64,000 nucleotides of DNA from Arthrobacter caoxuetaonis (GTDB taxonomy: Bacteria > Actinomycetota > Actinomycetes > Actinomycetales > Micrococcaceae), in contig NZ_CP099466.1 of assembly GCF_023921125.1 (NCBI RefSeq), positions 930,001 through 994,000 on the forward strand. The letters run 5' to 3'. This document shows positions 61,742 through 64,000 of this stretch, one piece after another. A program made the position numbers and the translations under genes. Under the pieces are notes generated by a model. It ran no database searches. It saw only the letters and a program-made list of their open reading frames with translations, and was not told the origin of the DNA. The first letter of the stretch is position 1. Each line of letters begins with the position of its first letter.

Positions 61742-62893
61742 GTGACTGAGCCCATGACGAATCCCGCTGCCCTTTCCTCCTTCGACATCCGCGTGCTGCC
61801 CAAGGTTTCCCTCCACGACCACCTCGACGGCGGACTGCGCCCGGGAACGATCGTGGAGCTTGCCGAGGCCGCAGGCCACACCCTGCCGTCCACCGACCCC
61901 GTCGCCCTGGGGGAGTGGTTCCGTGAATCGGCGAACTCCGGCTCGCTGGTCCGCTACCTGGAAACCTTCGACCACACCATCGCGGTCATGCAGACCCGTG
62001 AGGGCCTTACCCGGGTTGCCCGCGAGTTCGTTGAAGACCTGGTGGAGGACGGCGTGGTCTACGCCGAAGTCCGCTGGGCGCCCGAGCAGCACCTGCGCGG
62101 CGGACTCAGCCTGGACGAGGCCGTTGAAGCTGTGCAGGCCGGCCTGGAGGAAGGCGTCGCCGATGCCGAAGCCAATGGACACCTGATCCAGGCAGGCCAG
62201 CTCATCACCGCCATGCGGCACGGCGACCGCGGCATGGAGATTGCCGAACTCGCTGTCCGCCACCGGGACCGCGGCGCCGTGGGCTTTGACATTGCCGGAG
62301 CCGAGGACGGCTTCCCGCCGTCGCGCTTCAAGGATGCCTTCACCTACCTCGCCGAGCAGATGTTTCCTGTGACTGTCCACGCCGGCGAAGCCGCGGGCGT
62401 GGAGAGCATCGTGGACGCCCTGGTCCACGGCCGGGCACTTCGCCTGGGCCACGGCGTGCGGATCGCCGAGGACATTGAAGTCGACTTCGAAGATGAGGCC
62501 GCGCCCGACGCCGGGGACGACACTTCCGTGGGCATGGTCACCCTGGGCGACGTGGCAGGCTGGGTCCGGGACCGGGGAATCCCTCTGGAAATCTGCCCTT
62601 CCTCGAACCTGCAGACCGGCGCCGTGGAATCCTTCGGCGAAGACATCGAGTCGCATCCGATCGACCTGCTCTACCAGACCGGCTTCATCGTGACGGTGAA
62701 CACAGATAACCGCCTGATGAGCGGTGTCAGCCTGACGGACGAGTTCGAACTACTGGTCGAGACCTTCGATTACGATCTGGACGACATCCTGGAGCTGACC
62801 ATGAACGCCGTCAACGCTGCGTTCCTGCCGCTGGAAGAGCGTGCAGTCCTGGCCGGGTACATCACCGAAGGATTCAACCGCGCCCGTGGCTAG
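61742..62893 (+). CDS. add: Adenosine deaminase
   Basis: A 383-residue zinc enzyme that converts (deoxy)adenosine to (deoxy)inosine. Metal His pair is in VSLHDHLDGG near residue 22, a third His and the catalytic Glu are in VTVHAGEAAG near 210, and a metal Asp is in VNTDNRLMSG near 320, as in other actinobacterial enzymes. GTG 61742 lies 6 nt after TAGAGT. It complements the upstream importer, cdd and deoA. mazG overlaps its end by 8 bases. Confidence 0.94.
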   Translation: MTEPMTNPAALSSFDIRVLPKVSLHDHLDGGLRPGTIVELAEAAGHTLPSTDPVALGEWFRESANSGSLVRYLETFDHTIAVMQTREGLTRVAREFVEDLVEDGVVYAEVRWAPEQHLRGGLSLDEAVEAVQAGLEEGVADAEANGHLIQAGQLITAMRHGDRGMEIAELAVRHRDRGAVGFDIAGAEDGFPPSRFKDAFTYLAEQMFPVTVHAGEAAGVESIVDALVHGRALRLGHGVRIAEDIEVDFEDEAAPDAGDDTSVGMVTLGDVAGWVRDRGIPLEICPSSNLQTGAVESFGEDIESHPIDLLYQTGFIVTVNTDNRLMSGVSLTDEFELLVETFDYDLDDILELTMNAVNAAFLPLEERAVLAGYITEGFNRARG

Positions 62894-63578
62894 CGAAGCA
62901 TCCGGGAACGGTGACCTGGGGCAGGCGTTCGCCCGCCTGGCCCAGGTCATCGCCCTGCTGCGCGAACGCTGTCCCTGGACCGGTGCGCTGACCCACGAGT
63001 CGCTCCTGGAATACCTGCTCGAGGAAGCCTACGAAGTCATCGAGGCGGTGGAAACCGGCCACACCGGGGCAGCGGATGCCGCTGAACTGAGCGGCGAACT
63101 CGGGGACGTCCTGTTCCAGGTGCTGCTGCATGCCCGGCTCCAGGAGGAAGCCGGCCATTTCTCCATTGCCGACGTCGTCGAATCGCTTACCCGGAAAATG
63201 ATCCGGCGCAATCCCCACGTCTTCAAGGCCGACGGCACACTGACGGAGGCAACCACTGAGGACCAGACGGAAATTGAGCGTGCCTGGGATGCCGTGAAGA
63301 AGACCGAGAAGCCCCACCGGGCCAGCCCGTTCGACGGTATTCCGGCTTCCCTCCCGGCCCTCGCCCTGGCCGCGAAAGCGCAGTCCAGGGCCCGCAGGGC
63401 CGGTCTGTCCGTTCCCGCGGCGGACGCAACAGTACCTGCCTGGGACGGCGAAGAGGAACTCGGCGGGCTGCTGTTCGAAACGGTGCGCCAGGCCACTGAA
63501 CGCGGCCTCGATCCCGAAGCCGCCCTGCGTGCGGCTGTCCGCCGTTTTACGGCTGCGGCGCCTCCCGTTACTGAATGA
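62886..63578 (+). CDS. mazG: MazG-family nucleotide pyrophosphohydrolase
   Basis: A 230-residue protein with one MazG domain in the N-terminal half that hydrolyses (d)NTPs to (d)NMP and pyrophosphate, cleaning aberrant nucleotides. The metal-binding E-E-x-x-E pattern is LLEEAYEVIEA near residue 40 and GELGDVLFQVLLHARLQEE near 70. The C-terminal part is poorly conserved. GTG 62886 overlaps the end of add; the longer frame from 62841 is inside that gene. Confidence 0.9.
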   Translation: MASEASGNGDLGQAFARLAQVIALLRERCPWTGALTHESLLEYLLEEAYEVIEAVETGHTGAADAAELSGELGDVLFQVLLHARLQEEAGHFSIADVVESLTRKMIRRNPHVFKADGTLTEATTEDQTEIERAWDAVKKTEKPHRASPFDGIPASLPALALAAKAQSRARRAGLSVPAADATVPAWDGEEELGGLLFETVRQATERGLDPEAALRAAVRRFTAAAPPVTE

Positions 63579-63615
63579 CGCCCCCGGTCCTTACTACGGG
63601 CCGGGATTCCACTAG

Positions 63616-64000
<385 letters not shown>

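Overview
The window is GC-rich, densely coded chromosomal DNA from an actinobacterium, most likely Micrococcaceae (Arthrobacter or a close relative). The evidence is the codon use, frequent GTG/TTG starts, sdhCDAB order, the actinobacterial families DUF6318, DUF6350 (PerM-like) and MSMEG_6728, and many start codons lying about 6 nt after a TANNNT box (likely leaderless mRNAs). I see no rRNA, tRNA, CRISPR array, prophage, integrase or transposase. No gene-free gap exceeds about 300 bases. The gene list holds 62 protein genes; the catalase at the left edge and enolase at the right edge are cut by the window.

Layout. 1-1.5 kb: 3' part of a catalase. 1.5-8.3 kb: a catabolic cluster (SDR, aldehyde dehydrogenase, class I glutamine-amidotransferase-like hydrolase, glutamine synthetase homologue, APC permease of the ethanolamine type) with a divergent FadR-type regulator. 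It reads as gamma-glutamylation-dependent ethanolamine (amino-alcohol) use. 8.3-14.7 kb: a Stealth sugar-phosphate transferase, exported proteins of unknown role (one DUF6318, one PKD-like), an MSMEG_6728 protein, a DUF1684 protein and a TSUP exporter. 14.7-22.8 kb: DUF6350 membrane protein, two unknown genes, purN, an MFS transporter, purH and NADP-isocitrate dehydrogenase. 22.8-26.7 kb: small heat-shock protein with a long Gly/Ser tail, a GCS2-family ligase, a 65-residue protein and a Gfo/Idh/MocA oxidoreductase. 26.8-32.3 kb: a multiple-sugar ABC importer with an adjacent ROK repressor; a near-identical 20-bp motif lies in front of both the repressor gene and the transporter operon. 32.3-36.9 kb: gamma-carbonic anhydrase, purU, a GNAT protein, then a clear ZTP (pfl) riboswitch ahead of glyA-folD. 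36.9-43.8 kb: an ABC-2 exporter facing a two-component system, a GAP-family membrane protein, a macrodomain protein and a small membrane protein. 43.9-47.1 kb: xthA, trpS, a 2'-5' RNA ligase-like protein and an alpha/beta hydrolase. 47.2-50.7 kb: succinate dehydrogenase. 50.9-53.4 kb: mannose-1-phosphate guanylyltransferase and an M20 amidohydrolase. 53.6-62.9 kb: a nucleoside uptake and salvage region (BMP lipoprotein, ATPase, two permeases, cytidine deaminase, thymidine phosphorylase, then DedA and adenosine deaminase). 62.9-64 kb: MazG and the start of enolase.

Two themes link separate loci. One-carbon/purine genes (purN, purH, purU, glyA, folD) lie within about 20 kb, and the ZTP riboswitch ties glyA-folD to folate status. 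Nucleoside import plus deaminases and a phosphorylase form a complete scavenging route. The best candidates for less-described biology are the glutamylation-based ethanolamine cluster, the twin ROK operator, the Gly/Ser-tailed Hsp20, the in-frame hexanucleotide repeat gene, and a 56-bp near-perfect palindrome after deoA.
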